The notes beneath the pieces are model-generated. The model searched no databases. It was not told the DNA's origin and saw nothing but the letters and a program-made list of their open reading frames with translations. DNA of 64,000 nucleotides from Curtanaerobium respiraculi (GTDB lineage: Bacteria; Actinomycetota; Coriobacteriia; Coriobacteriales; Eggerthellaceae). The stretch covers positions 186,001 to 250,000 of the forward strand of contig NZ_JANIPD030000001.1 in assembly GCF_024609215.1 (NCBI RefSeq), written 5' to 3'. Each line of letters begins with the position of its first letter. The first letter of the stretch is position 1. Position numbers and translations under genes: made by a program. Positions 20,549-29,369 of this stretch are shown here, one piece after another.

Positions 20549-21279
20549 TCATGAGCGCCCCGGAAGCGCAATCGGCAGGTTGGAGCAGCGCAACATCACG
20601 AGCGCCATGAGGTTGTCGATGCTCCTGAACCCGTAGCCCATGCGCACCCGCATCGGGAGAACCTCTCGCGGCTCATGTTGTCGATGCTCCTGAACCCGTA
20701 GCCCATGCGCACCGTGAGTTCGATCTTGTTGTTGATGGCCTCCACGCGGGCGCTGCCGATGCCGAGCCCCACGGCACGCACTTCCGCCCCTTCTTGCAGC
20801 CCGTCCCGCCCACGCCGACGCGCACGAGGCCGTCGAGGCGACCGCCCGCCTCGGCGTCCGGGCGGTCGCACACGCGCTTGCAGACACCCGCGCTCTTCCA
20901 GCCGATGCGCATCAGCCCCGCGGCCGGCGCCGCGGCTCGCATGCACGCAGAGCCATGCCGCCTGCTCCTCGAACGCCACGGCGAACCTGGACGCGGGATG
21001 CGCCCACGGCACCGGCTCCGCGTGGACTCCGCGCTCGGGGCACCCGGCGCGCGACGCGGCGTGCTCGAGGTGGACCCTCGCCGATCCCGAATCCAGCGAC
21101 CCCCATCTCCCGGCCCTGGGGATGCCGTCGTGGGCGGCGGCCTTCCGCCCGCGCACCGGGCACCGTCTCATCTGCGTTTTCCCCGGCCTGACGGAGACGG
21201 CCAGGCACCCATCCTCGAACCCTGCGGATTCCACGACGGCCAGCGTGACCGCGAGCGGCTTTCTTAGTAGACCCTTCAT
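20549..21279 (-). pseudogene. Degraded ISL3-family transposase
   Basis: Read on the minus strand, fragments in at least two frames recall ISL3 transposases: an N-terminal zinc-finger region with CPVRGRKAAAHDG, CVHASRG and RIGWKSAGVCKRVCDR (HTH region), and a C-terminal ARVEAINNKIELTVRMGYGF tail followed by LVMLRCSNLPIALPG. The central DDE region is largely gone, joined by frameshifts. The C-terminal stretch is partly duplicated in tandem (see 20613-20713). No terminal inverted repeats could be assigned. Confidence 0.75.
20613..20713. repeat. 36-bp direct repeat inside the ISL3 remnant
   Basis: The 36 bases at 20613-20648 recur exactly at 20678-20713, a 65-bp period. The segment encodes the RMGYGFRSIDN tail of the transposase, so this is a local tandem duplication within the decaying element. 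Confidence 0.85.
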
Positions 21280-21597
21280 CGGCGAGGGGGTTTCCCTTCG
21301 GTCTTGTTTTGGCGAAGAAGACTTTGATGGGAAATCCCCGAGCCGATTGCAGCTCTACTTTTTATTCACCCACGCAAACCCCCGAAGAGCCAAAAATTGG
21401 GCATATTTTGTATTCGTCTTCGTCATTGCAATGTCCTTTCATCCCTCGCGCCTGCTTGGCGCCCACTGATCGGACGCCCTCCCCGAAAGGTGCGGGCTCT
21501 CCGTTTCACTGGATGCGACACTAGGCTGGATGACAGTCATCACCGCAATGGATGATTTGGTAAATCGATTGGATGATTTTTGGTTGAGCTGGCCTGA
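21280..21597. other. 318 bp without a gene, between ISL3 and LuxR remnants
   Basis: No frame with recognisable protein content. The 3' part is AT-richer and holds three TGGATGAT-like words (21521-21580). Confidence 0.4.
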
Positions 21598-21924
21598 TCA
21601 GGTCTTTTGCTGATACCAATCGATAAATTTCTGTTGCATTTCAGTTTCCGAATGCACGTCGAGTTTGCGATACACGGCATTTACGTGGGTGCGTACAGTG
21701 CCCTCGGAACCACCCAGAAGCCTTTCGATCTGCCCGCGCGTGCACCCATCCAGCAGCAAAACGAAGACTTCTTGCTCACGTTTGGATACAGCATGTTCTG
21801 CCGCAAATGCATGGATAAGCTCTTCTTGGGAAGGCTGGGCATCTGGAGAACTCGGGGTTTCAGCCTGCGGCAAATCGGATGTGCGCGATCCAACGTGACA
21901 ACCAATACGGTTGCCTGTCACCAA
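21598..21924 (-). pseudogene. Truncated LuxR-family regulator (HTH domain only)
   Basis: Residues 45-105 form a clear LuxR-type DNA-binding domain: VSKREQEVFVLLLDG, GQIERLLGGSEGTVRTHVNA and VYRKLDVHSETEMQQ. The first 12 residues are encoded by a family A palindrome rather than protein-like sequence, and no sensory or membrane domain is present upstream. In related bacteria such regulators usually carry a large N-terminal domain, so this looks like a 5'-truncated gene that ends at the repeat. A free-standing HTH protein is possible but less likely. Confidence 0.65.
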
Positions 21925-21940
21925 TACGGTTGGCTGTCAC
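21895..21940. repeat. Family A palindrome, one and a half copies
   Basis: A complete 27-nt unit with GTGAC and GTCAC ends at 21895-21921, followed directly by a partial copy starting CAATACGGTTGGCTGTCAC. It marks the 5' end of the LuxR remnant. Confidence 0.75.
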
Positions 21941-22112
21941 CGGTTGCCGTAAAACTCTTACTCGCTCTCGCCGCCAAAACGGGGGTTTCAGAGTATTCCG
22001 GTTGCGCTATACTTGAAAACACCAGCTGGAAAGGGGGAAACGCTTCGCAACTTACCGCGATGCCGCCCGCCTGAAAGCTGTTTTTTATTCCTCGAGCAGA
22101 GAGGTGATGTTT

Positions 22113-22673
22113 ATGGAGATCTCCGTTACTGGGCGCAAAATGGGTGTAACCGATGCTCTGAGATCTTACGCAGAAGAAAAGATCGGCAACTCCATGAAGG
22201 CGATGGACATCGACCCGCTGGTGGCAGAAATCGTCCTCCACAAAGAGAAGAACCCCGCGATCCCCCGCCCTGCCGTGTGCGAGGTGACCATGACCGCCGG
22301 CAGCCACATCATCCGCGTGGAAGAGCACGAGGAGGACATGTACGCCGCCATCGACGTGGCGTCCGCCAAGGTACTGCGGCAGCTGCGTAAATTCAAGACC
22401 CGCGTGGTGGAGAAGAACACCCGCACCGACGCCGCCACCATCCGCACGCAGTGCTCCGAGCCCGACTTCGACGCGCTGATGGAGGAACTGGCCGATGACG
22501 AGATCGTGCGCGAGAAGGACATCGACTTCAAACCGCTGACCGAGGAGGAGGCGCTCGTGGAAATTGACCTTCTGGGCCACGACTTCTTCGGCTACATCGA
22601 CCGCGACACGGATACCTTCCGTATCCTGTACCGTCGCGCGAACGGCGGGTACGGCCTGCTGAAGCAGAAGTAG
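22113..22673 (+). CDS. hpf: Long-form ribosome hibernation promoting factor
   Basis: 186 residues in two domains: an N-terminal RaiA-like domain (MEISVTGRKMGVTDALRSYA to about residue 110) that occupies the 30S decoding centre, and a C-terminal dimerisation domain (DIDFKPLTEEEALVEIDLL and FRILYRRANGGYGLL) that drives 100S dimers. Length matches the long HPF of Gram-positives. The ATG at 22113 has GAGGTGA 6 bp upstream. It is monocistronic, with a terminator directly after. Confidence 0.96.
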   Translation: MEISVTGRKMGVTDALRSYAEEKIGNSMKAMDIDPLVAEIVLHKEKNPAIPRPAVCEVTMTAGSHIIRVEEHEEDMYAAIDVASAKVLRQLRKFKTRVVEKNTRTDAATIRTQCSEPDFDALMEELADDEIVREKDIDFKPLTEEEALVEIDLLGHDFFGYIDRDTDTFRILYRRANGGYGLLKQK

Positions 22674-22733
22674 CCCGCACCGCGCGCCGCAGCATATTGC
22701 GAAGCGGAAACGCCTGCCGACAATGCCATGCGA

Positions 22734-22766
22734 AGGAGGATCGTCCCTGGACGGTTCTCCTTTTTG
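22734..22766 (+). terminator. Terminator of hpf
   Basis: GGAGGATCGTCC pairs with GGACGGTTCTCC (two G-U pairs), followed by TTTTT. Confidence 0.8.
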
Positions 22767-22831
22767 GTTACGGGGATAGATTGATAGATAGTGCGGATCC
22801 CGCAAGATGGCGCGCGAGGGTGCCGCGGACA

Positions 22832-23269
22832 GACAAAGGTAGAGACAAAGGTACCGAGACAAAGGTACCGTAGACTTTTGTCACATGGCCGGACAAAGGT
22901 ACCGTATGCCACATGCGGCGACAAAGTAGGGACAAAGGTACCGGACAAAGGTACCGTATGCCACATGCGGCAACAAAGGAATCGGAGACCTTTGTCGCAT
23001 GCGGCTATATTCGAGCCGGTAATCCCTGCAGGAATCCTGATATATCCATCCGTGACACCATTCAACGGTAGAGGGCCTGCCAGTATCGGACACGCGGGCC
23101 GGACGGACAAAGTCTACGGCCCCTTTGTCCGTGTCAACGCATCGCGGCATTGCTTGATGTACCATTCAACGGTAGAGGGCCGCCATGGCATCAGGACCCA
23201 AGACAACGATAAAGGGGCCGTACGACACGACAGGGGACAAAGGGGCCGGGGACTTTTGTCACATGTGGA
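22832..23269. repeat. Cluster of family B palindromes (GACAAAG type) upstream of the DUF2339 gene
   Basis: A 635-bp gene-free stretch (22674-23308) holds at least five copies of ACAAAGGTACCG, mirror copies such as ACTTTTGTC and CCTTTGTC, and the longer words GTATGCCACATGCGGC (twice) and CCATTCAACGGTAGAGGGCC (twice, about 23055 and 23161). Spacing is irregular and units face both ways, giving many small stem-loops. It is not a CRISPR array: there are no uniform repeats or equal-length spacers. Confidence 0.8.
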
Positions 23270-23308
23270 GTACCCGCCATGGCATCGGAACCTGATGGAG
23301 GTACCCGT

Positions 23309-25879
23309 ATGGAACTCGTTGCATTCTTACTGTTCGCAGCACTCTTCGGCCTTGCCGGCTATCTTCTCGTGCGAGTCGGACGACAAGACCGCGAGATACG
23401 CAGGATAACGGCATGGATGGAATCGCTCGGGCGGGACGCGAGCGCCCAAGACTTCGTCGCGCATCCTCTCCCGTCGGATCAGGCGGGCGGCAGGTCAGCC
23501 GCCCCCGGGGCGCCGCAGCCTCCTGCAGGCATCCCGTTCCCAACATCCACCAATTCGCAGGCCTCTGGCATTGCCCCTCAATCGATAGCGAGTCCATTTG
23601 CTTCGGCGGTCGAATCGCAAATGGAGGGCGAACCGGCATTAGCGGAACCCGGCTTCCCTGCAAACGTCTCCCCCCAGCGCCCCGCTAACGCCCTCGCCGC
23701 ATCATCGCGGGCATCCGCTGCATCGGTTCCGCCGTCGGCTTGGCAAGGGAAGGTGGCTACGGAAGCGGGAACGCAGGGTGCCGCGCAAACCCCCGTCTCC
23801 TCCTTCGCGCAGCAGCAGGAGCCTGCCGCTTCGGTGGAAACGCCTTCCCGACCCCCTTCATCCTTCGAGCGCATCCTCGGCAAGAACGTCATCGGCGCGT
23901 TGGCTGCCCTCATGGTGTTCTGCGGCATCGTGCTGCTCGGGATCCTCGTGGTCCCCTCCCTCCCGGAATTCGCGCGATGCCTGCTCATGTACGCCGTCTC
24001 GATCGCGCTGTCGATTGCCGGCGGCACTCTTGCCGCACGGAGGAAAGACGCGTTCAGCACCACGCTGCTGGGCAGCGGATGCGGTGCGATATTCATTTCG
24101 CTGCTGATGACGCACGTGTACTTCGGGTATCTGGGGGACATCGCCACCTTCGCCCTGCTCCTTGCATGGATGGTCGCCTGTCTCACCCTCACGCGGAACC
24201 TCCAATCCATGGCGCTTTCCGTCATCGTCCACGCGGGCATGATCGTGTCGGTGTGCTTCGCTTACGCTTACGGATTCGATGCGCAACGCGCGCTCACCGT
24301 CGTCGTCTACCAAGTGCTCGCAAGCATCCTCATCATCGTCGGAGGGGCCCTCTGCTATCGCAGGTCGTATCGGTTCTCGCTTTTCGCCTCGATGGGGCTC
24401 ACCGTAGTCGCCGGCCTGTTCATGGGGGACTACCTCGAGGCGCATACCGCGGCCTTCGAGCCGTCTTTCTTCTTGTCGTTCACCGGCATCGCGTTCATAT
24501 CGCAGTTCGTCGGCGCGACGGCGCTCTCGTGCATCGCGAGCATCTCGACGCGCACTGCCTCCCGCGATGCCGACCGCATCCCCCTCCATCTCCTCAACAA
24601 GCTGCTCTGGATTCTCTCGCTTCTCACCATCGTGTACCGTATCGCCATCCGCATCGCCGAGGATGCCCTCCTTCCCCACGATGAGGCGGCGACCATCGCG
24701 GTGGCGATCACCGGGACATGCCTGCTCGTGCACGCTCTGGCGAGTGCCGGCGCCGTGCGAGCCCGCGCCATCGCCCCCGATCAGGGAAGGGTATCGATCG
24801 TCACCATGGCCATCGTCGCCGTCCCGCTCCTCTGGTGGCGGACAGCCCTGGCGTCGGCGGCCGCGCCGATGGCGGCGCCCTCGCACCTCCCCTTCATCAT
24901 CGTCATCGCCATCGCCTTGTATGCGATCGCATGGATGCTGCGCGACCCCTTCTACGGCACGAAGGGGAACATCTTCCTCGCCCTCGACGTCATATCGCTG
25001 GCCGCGATCGGCGGTTACCGCAGCTTGACGGAGCAGGTCTCGCCCATCGCCTCCCTGCTTCTCATCGCCGTGCAGGCGGCGCTCGTCCTCGCCTGGTGGA
25101 GGCAGCAGCCCGAAGAGGACAAGCGGAAGGTCGCCGCATCGACGGCGCTCGCCCTCCTGGCCGGCTTCGCCCTCGCGTTCACGAACGCTGTGACCTGCCT
25201 GGACGACGAGTTGGGCACGCCGTGCGCGCTCATCGTCCTGCTGGGGATCATGCTGGCGCTCTGCCTCGCGGATGCCGAAGAGCGCTTGGGCGCCTCAAAC
25301 GCGCAGAAGGGGCTCTTCCGCCTTATCGAGCTGACGATCGCGCTGGCCGGCATATGCGCCATCGAACTCGCCCCCGCCCATCCTGCGGATGCGCACGGGC
25401 TGGCGCTCGCAACCGCGTACCTCGTTCTCGGATTGCTGGCGGCAACGCTCTCCGTGGCACGGATCGTGAGATCGGCCCGCCTCGGCGCTTGGAACCCTGC
25501 GGCGCTCCAGATAGCCTACGGCCTTGCGTTCACGCTCTCGTTCATGGCGCTGGCGGACAGCGCCGCGATCTTCGGGAGCATCTCGTATGTCTCGAGCATC
25601 GTTTTGATGCTCGCCGCGTTCGCCTGCGTGGTCGGCGGGTTCTCCCTCCACCTGAAGCCGCTGCGCCTGTACGGGCTCACCGCCATCATACTGTGCGTGC
25701 TGAAGCTGGTCGTCATCGACATAGGTTTCGTCTCGACCGTGGCACGCGTCATCGCCTTCATCGGCGGCGGTATCGTGTGCTTCGCCGTCAGCGCCCTGTA
25801 CAGCTATGCGAGCAGGCGGCTGGACCGCGGAGGGGAGGCGGATCGGGCAGATCTGCCCTCCGAAGACGTCAGACTGTAG
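23309..25879 (+). CDS. DUF2339-type polytopic membrane protein
   Basis: 856 residues. A first membrane helix (MELVAFLLFAALFGLAGYLL) and a short coiled segment are followed by about 130 residues rich in Ala, Pro and Ser, then some 20 or more membrane helices beginning at ERILGKNVIGALAALMVFCG. The spacing of helices and the GKN entry motif fit DUF2339 proteins, which have no assigned function. The start ATG at 23309 has GGAGG 7 bp upstream. It is a single plus-strand gene after the family B cluster and converges on the aldolase 22 bp away with no obvious terminator between. Confidence 0.8.
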   Translation: MELVAFLLFAALFGLAGYLLVRVGRQDREIRRITAWMESLGRDASAQDFVAHPLPSDQAGGRSAAPGAPQPPAGIPFPTSTNSQASGIAPQSIASPFASAVESQMEGEPALAEPGFPANVSPQRPANALAASSRASAASVPPSAWQGKVATEAGTQGAAQTPVSSFAQQQEPAASVETPSRPPSSFERILGKNVIGALAALMVFCGIVLLGILVVPSLPEFARCLLMYAVSIALSIAGGTLAARRKDAFSTTLLGSGCGAIFISLLMTHVYFGYLGDIATFALLLAWMVACLTLTRNLQSMALSVIVHAGMIVSVCFAYAYGFDAQRALTVVVYQVLASILIIVGGALCYRRSYRFSLFASMGLTVVAGLFMGDYLEAHTAAFEPSFFLSFTGIAFISQFVGATALSCIASISTRTASRDADRIPLHLLNKLLWILSLLTIVYRIAIRIAEDALLPHDEAATIAVAITGTCLLVHALASAGAVRARAIAPDQGRVSIVTMAIVAVPLLWWRTALASAAAPMAAPSHLPFIIVIAIALYAIAWMLRDPFYGTKGNIFLALDVISLAAIGGYRSLTEQVSPIASLLLIAVQAALVLAWWRQQPEEDKRKVAASTALALLAGFALAFTNAVTCLDDELGTPCALIVLLGIMLALCLADAEERLGASNAQKGLFRLIELTIALAGICAIELAPAHPADAHGLALATAYLVLGLLAATLSVARIVRSARLGAWNPAALQIAYGLAFTLSFMALADSAAIFGSISYVSSIVLMLAAFACVVGGFSLHLKPLRLYGLTAIILCVLKLVVIDIGFVSTVARVIAFIGGGIVCFAVSALYSYASRRLDRGGEADRADLPSEDVRL

Positions 25880-25900
25880 TGCGGCCCGCGAAACGACGCT

Positions 25901-26737
25901 CTACGACATCATGCCCTCATCGAAATCGAAGCCCAGGTTGTCGCAAATCTCCTTCAGATGCTCGGCGCTCACCAGGCGCTCCGGCTCGGCACCGCCGTTG
26001 GCGGCGAGGGCGTGCAGGTAGACGCCCGCGGCCTTCTCGAGCGTGTGCGCCAGTCCGAACGAGTCATCGAAATTCTGCTCGCGCACCACGATGCCGTGTT
26101 GCGTCCATACGACGGCGTCGTGATCGACGATCATGTCCGCCGTCCGCCGCGCCAGCTCGAGGCTGCCGGGCAGGGCCCAGGGGATGACGCCGATGCCCTG
26201 AGGCGCCGCCATGATCACCTCCGTGCCGGAGCCCCACAGCACGCGGTTCCACTTCTTCTCATCAGGCTCGATCACCAAGCCCAGAGACATAATGTTGGGC
26301 GTGTGCGCATGGTATATCACGCGGTTGTCGCCATCGGTGTCGCGCATGAGGGCCGCATGGCAGAGGATATGCACGTCGATCTCGCTTGTGGGACGCGCCC
26401 CGTCGCGCAAACCCCACACTTTGCGCCATGCGCTGCCGGACTCGTCAACCTCGATGATGCCGCAGTTGACCGCAGGGTCGATGCTGACCTTGCGCATCGG
26501 GGCCCCGGCTGCCGTGACGAGCATCATCTCGCCGGCGACCTCGGGAGCCTCGTAACCGAGCCCGACCCATTCGTGGCCTTCGCCCTTCACGCTGAGGTAG
26601 GGAAGGCAGACGCGCACGTCTTCGTCGGTCAGGCGGTAGGAAAGGTTCCCCGCGCTGCTTTCGTGCCATCCCTGCTTCCACACATCATCGCACATGCGGA
26701 TGAACCGCCGCATGCAGTTCGCCTGATCGATAGCCAT
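25901..26737 (-). CDS. rhaD: Rhamnulose-1-phosphate aldolase-like class II aldolase
   Basis: 278 residues of the class II (zinc) aldolase/adducin fold, closest to RhaD: QGWHESSAGNLSYRL at the N-terminus, YHAHTPNI with zinc His, GVIPWALPGSLELA and WTQHGIVV with the later zinc His. RhaD splits L-rhamnulose-1-phosphate to DHAP and lactaldehyde. No rhamnose isomerase, kinase or transporter is nearby, so the substrate may differ. AGGAGGG precedes the ATG at 26737. It is followed on the same strand by nothing and preceded by the amino-acid ABC genes upstream in position but not in the same unit. Confidence 0.88.
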   Translation of the reverse strand: MAIDQANCMRRFIRMCDDVWKQGWHESSAGNLSYRLTDEDVRVCLPYLSVKGEGHEWVGLGYEAPEVAGEMMLVTAAGAPMRKVSIDPAVNCGIIEVDESGSAWRKVWGLRDGARPTSEIDVHILCHAALMRDTDGDNRVIYHAHTPNIMSLGLVIEPDEKKWNRVLWGSGTEVIMAAPQGIGVIPWALPGSLELARRTADMIVDHDAVVWTQHGIVVREQNFDDSFGLAHTLEKAAGVYLHALAANGGAEPERLVSAEHLKEICDNLGFDFDEGMMS

Positions 26738-26826
26738 TATGCCCTCCTGGTTCCCGAAACGGATCTTGGAATCAGTATAGCCTTTAACCCGCCCATGCGA
26801 GCAGGCTCGATGATGCGCACGGGCGG

Positions 26827-27594
26827 TCAGTCGCTGATCTTGCGCAGAAACGCCCGGGTGCGGTCGTGCCGGGGATGGTTGATGACCTCGTCCGCCGGCC
26901 CCTCCTCGACGATAACGCCGCCGTCCATGAACACGATGTGGTCGGCCACGTCGCGCGCGAAGTTCATCTCATGCGTGACGATGACCATCGTCATATGCTG
27001 GTCCGCCAACGTGCGGATGGCTTTCAGCACCTCCTGCGTCAATTCGGGGTCGAGCGCGCTCGTAGGTTCGTCGAAATAGAGGATGTCCGGGTTCAGCGCC
27101 AGGGCGCGGGCGATGGAGACGCGTTGCTGCTGCCCGCCCGACAGCTCGCAGGGGACCTTGTCCTCGTTCCCCTGCAGGCCCATGCGCGCGATCAGCTCGT
27201 GGGCCTGCCGCTCCACCTCGGCGGCATCGCGCTTCTGCACGCAAAGGGGGGCGTCGGTGATGTTCCTCATCACCGTGTAGTGCGGAAACAGGTTGTAGTT
27301 CTGGAACACCAGCCCGAATCGGCCCTTCGCCTGCTGGAGCGCGTCCTTGCCGGCGTAGACCGCCTCGCCGCCCTCATCGTGGGCGACCTCCAAATCGCCG
27401 TAGGAAAGGCATCCCGCATCGAAGCGCTCCAGCAGCGTGGCGCACCGCAGAAGCGTCGATTTGCCGCCGCCGGAAGGTCCGATGATGGCCACCACCTGGC
27501 CGGGGCTCACTTCGAGGGAGATATCCTTCAGCACATCGTTTTCACCGTAGCTCTTGCGCACATGCTTCAAGGAGACGACCGGTCGTGCGGGCAT
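26827..27594 (-). CDS. Polar amino-acid ABC transporter ATPase
   Basis: 255 residues with Walker A GPSGGGKST, signature LSGGQQQRVSIARALA, Walker B ILYFDEPTSALDP and the H-loop THEMNFA: a GlnQ/HisP-type import ATPase. The ATG at 27594 is chosen because AAGGAG lies 6 bp upstream; that sequence lies within a longer in-frame extension to 27612. It begins 11 bp after the permease stop and forms one transport system with the permease and the solute-binding lipoprotein upstream. Confidence 0.95.
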   Translation of the reverse strand: MPARPVVSLKHVRKSYGENDVLKDISLEVSPGQVVAIIGPSGGGKSTLLRCATLLERFDAGCLSYGDLEVAHDEGGEAVYAGKDALQQAKGRFGLVFQNYNLFPHYTVMRNITDAPLCVQKRDAAEVERQAHELIARMGLQGNEDKVPCELSGGQQQRVSIARALALNPDILYFDEPTSALDPELTQEVLKAIRTLADQHMTMVIVTHEMNFARDVADHIVFMDGGVIVEEGPADEVINHPRHDRTRAFLRKISD

Positions 27595-27604
27595 GGGGGA
27601 CTCC

Positions 27605-28258
27605 TTAGTCATGGTAGTAGTCGAGTTTCTTCTCGGCGCGGTTCAGGGCGAATTCCACCAACAGGCAGCAGGCCCAGTAGATGAGCGCCGCGATGAGATA
27701 CGGCGTCATGGAAACCTGGCTCGCCGCGATGGCCTGCGCGCGCGTGAACATCTCCATGATGCCCAGCACGAACGCGAGCGATGTGTCCTTCACCAGCGTG
27801 ATGATCTCGTTGCCCATCGCGGGGAGGATGCGCTTGAACACTTGGGGGAGCACGATCTTCATGAAGGTCTGGCCGCTGGAATACCCTAGCACCTCGGCCG
27901 CCTCGTACTGGCCGCGGGGGATGCTTTGGATGCCGCTGCGGTAGATTTCGGCGAAGTACGCCGCGTAGTTGAGTATGAACCCGATATCGCAGGCCCAGAA
28001 CTTCCAATCGCTGCCCAACTGCATGCCGAACAGGTAGTACGGGCCGAACATGAGCGCCATCAGCTGCAGCATCAGGGGCGTGCCGCGCAGCACGCTGATG
28101 TAGAAGCGCGCGATCCACGCCAAGGGCTTGAACTTGCTCATGCGCGCCAGGGCGACGATGACGCCCAGCGGCAGCGCACCGACGAGCGTGACGATGAAGA
28201 TCTGCCCCGTGAGCAGCAGACCGCTGCCCAGCAGCCCCATCATGGTCCCGAAATCCAT
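27605..28258 (-). CDS. Polar amino-acid ABC transporter permease
   Basis: 217 residues, five or so membrane helices, beginning SGLLLTGQIFIVTLVGALPL and carrying the EAA loop (YEAAEVLGYSSGQTFMKIVLPQ) that docks the ATPase. HisM/GlnP type; the single permease probably forms a homodimer. AAAGGA precedes the ATG at 28258. A terminator-like hairpin immediately upstream separates it from the binding-protein gene and should lower its expression relative to that gene. Confidence 0.93.
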   Translation of the reverse strand: MDFGTMMGLLGSGLLLTGQIFIVTLVGALPLGVIVALARMSKFKPLAWIARFYISVLRGTPLMLQLMALMFGPYYLFGMQLGSDWKFWACDIGFILNYAAYFAEIYRSGIQSIPRGQYEAAEVLGYSSGQTFMKIVLPQVFKRILPAMGNEIITLVKDTSLAFVLGIMEMFTRAQAIAASQVSMTPYLIAALIYWACCLLVEFALNRAEKKLDYYHD

Positions 28259-28267
28259 AGCGTCCTT

Positions 28268-28294
28268 TCAATAAAAACCCTGGCTCGCCCAGGG
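28268..28294 (-). terminator. Intercistronic terminator/attenuator between binding protein and permease
   Basis: On the minus strand CCCTGG / CCAGGG around a short loop, followed by TTTTTATT, directly before the permease ribosome-binding site. Partial readthrough would give excess binding protein. Confidence 0.7.
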
Positions 28295-28301
28295 AAGTCA
28301 G

Positions 28302-28400
28302 CGTGACGGATCCCGGCGAGCCCGGGATCCCGTTCGGCAGCGGGACATCGAGGGCCGGCCCGTCTGCCGAACGGGTCCCTTGCCGCCGGAATCCGTCACG
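28302..28400. repeat. Nested inverted repeats in the binding-protein/permease gap
   Basis: Three hairpin-forming pairs: GGATCCCGG/CCGGGATCC at 28309-28330, the perfect 11-bp CCGTTCGGCAG/CTGCCGAACGG, and an outer GTGACGGAT/ATCCGTCAC pair. This 97-bp structured region precedes the terminator at 28268. Confidence 0.65.
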
Positions 28401-28433
28401 GTGTCGACGCAGCGTCCGTTCGGCGGAACGGCG

Positions 28434-29273
28434 CTACTTCAGTATCCAGTTGTCGAACGACAGCCCGTACTCCGCGTATTTCTTGCAGATGGACTCGACC
28501 GTGCCGTCCTCGTACATGGCCTTCAGCGTTGCGCTCACCGTATCTGCGGTCTCGGTATCGCCCATGGCGAAGCCCACCGCGTAATGCTCGCTGGAAAGCT
28601 CGGTGCCCAGCTGGGTAAACACGTCGGGTTTCGCGGAGATCTGGTACTGCGCGATGGAGAGGTCGCAGGCGACCGCATCCACGGCGCCAGACTCCAACTG
28701 CAGGAAGGCGTTGTTGTAGTCGGCGATGGTCTGGGGGGCGCCGCCCGCGAACGTGGCGGCGAGTTTGGCCTGATCGCCCTCGAGGACGTCGAGCGCGGCA
28801 GAATCGACCTGCGTCATGACCGCCTTGCCGGCAAGCCCCGCGAAATCTGCGATCCCGCTATCGGACCGGACCACGATGACCTGCTGGTTGAGCATGTACG
28901 GTTCGCTGAAGGCGTACTTGCCCTCGCGGCCCTCCATGGTGAAGCCGTTCCAGATGCAGTTGATGGAGCCGCTGCCCAGCATGGCGTCCTTCGCATCCCA
29001 ATCGATCGCTTCGGCTTTGAACTCCCATCCGTTGCGGTCGCAGACCTCTTTGGCGAGATCCAGGTCGAAACCGGTGTAGGAGCCGTCATCGCCCATGAAG
29101 CCGTAGGGGGGATACGCGGCGTCGAAACCGACAACAAGCGTCCGGGCGGCATCCTTGGAAGCAGGCGATGAGCTGCTTGAATTGGAGTTTGCCGAGCTGC
29201 AGCCAGCGAATGCGAAGGCGGCAAGGCACGCGACGCATGCGCATGCGACGAGGGTCGCGAGCTTCTTCTTCAT
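28434..29273 (-). CDS. Amino-acid ABC transporter substrate-binding lipoprotein
   Basis: 279 residues. Sec lipoprotein signal with lipobox AFAGC, a Ser/Asn linker, then the SBP family 3 fold: LVVGFDAAYPPYGFMGDDGS, TGFDLDLAKEVC, and the DAVACDLSIAQY hinge. It captures a polar amino acid outside the membrane for the permease/ATPase pair. The ATG at 29273 is preceded by AAAGGAAGGAAT; an upstream Met would add seven charged residues. First gene of the transport operon, with a palindromic site just upstream. Confidence 0.94.
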   Translation of the reverse strand: MKKKLATLVACACVACLAAFAFAGCSSANSNSSSSSPASKDAARTLVVGFDAAYPPYGFMGDDGSYTGFDLDLAKEVCDRNGWEFKAEAIDWDAKDAMLGSGSINCIWNGFTMEGREGKYAFSEPYMLNQQVIVVRSDSGIADFAGLAGKAVMTQVDSAALDVLEGDQAKLAATFAGGAPQTIADYNNAFLQLESGAVDAVACDLSIAQYQISAKPDVFTQLGTELSSEHYAVGFAMGDTETADTVSATLKAMYEDGTVESICKKYAEYGLSFDNWILK

Positions 29274-29309
29274 CAGATATTCCTTCCTTTGCATGGATGA
29301 TCGTCCCTT

Positions 29310-29329
29310 TGCTTTAGCACGCTAAAGCA
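29310..29329. promoter_or_regulatory. Perfect palindrome upstream of the amino-acid transporter operon
   Basis: TGCTTTAGC-AC-GCTAAAGCA, 9-bp arms with a 2-bp centre, 37 bp before the binding-protein start. Size and position suit a repressor operator; no T run follows, so a terminator is unlikely. Confidence 0.5.
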
Positions 29330-29369
29330 GCGGAGCGCCATTATATCATGCTCGGGCGGGATGTGGCGC

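Noticed and set aside
22832-23269. Possible CRISPR array
   Set aside because: Units vary in length and orientation, there are no constant spacers, and no cas genes are nearby.
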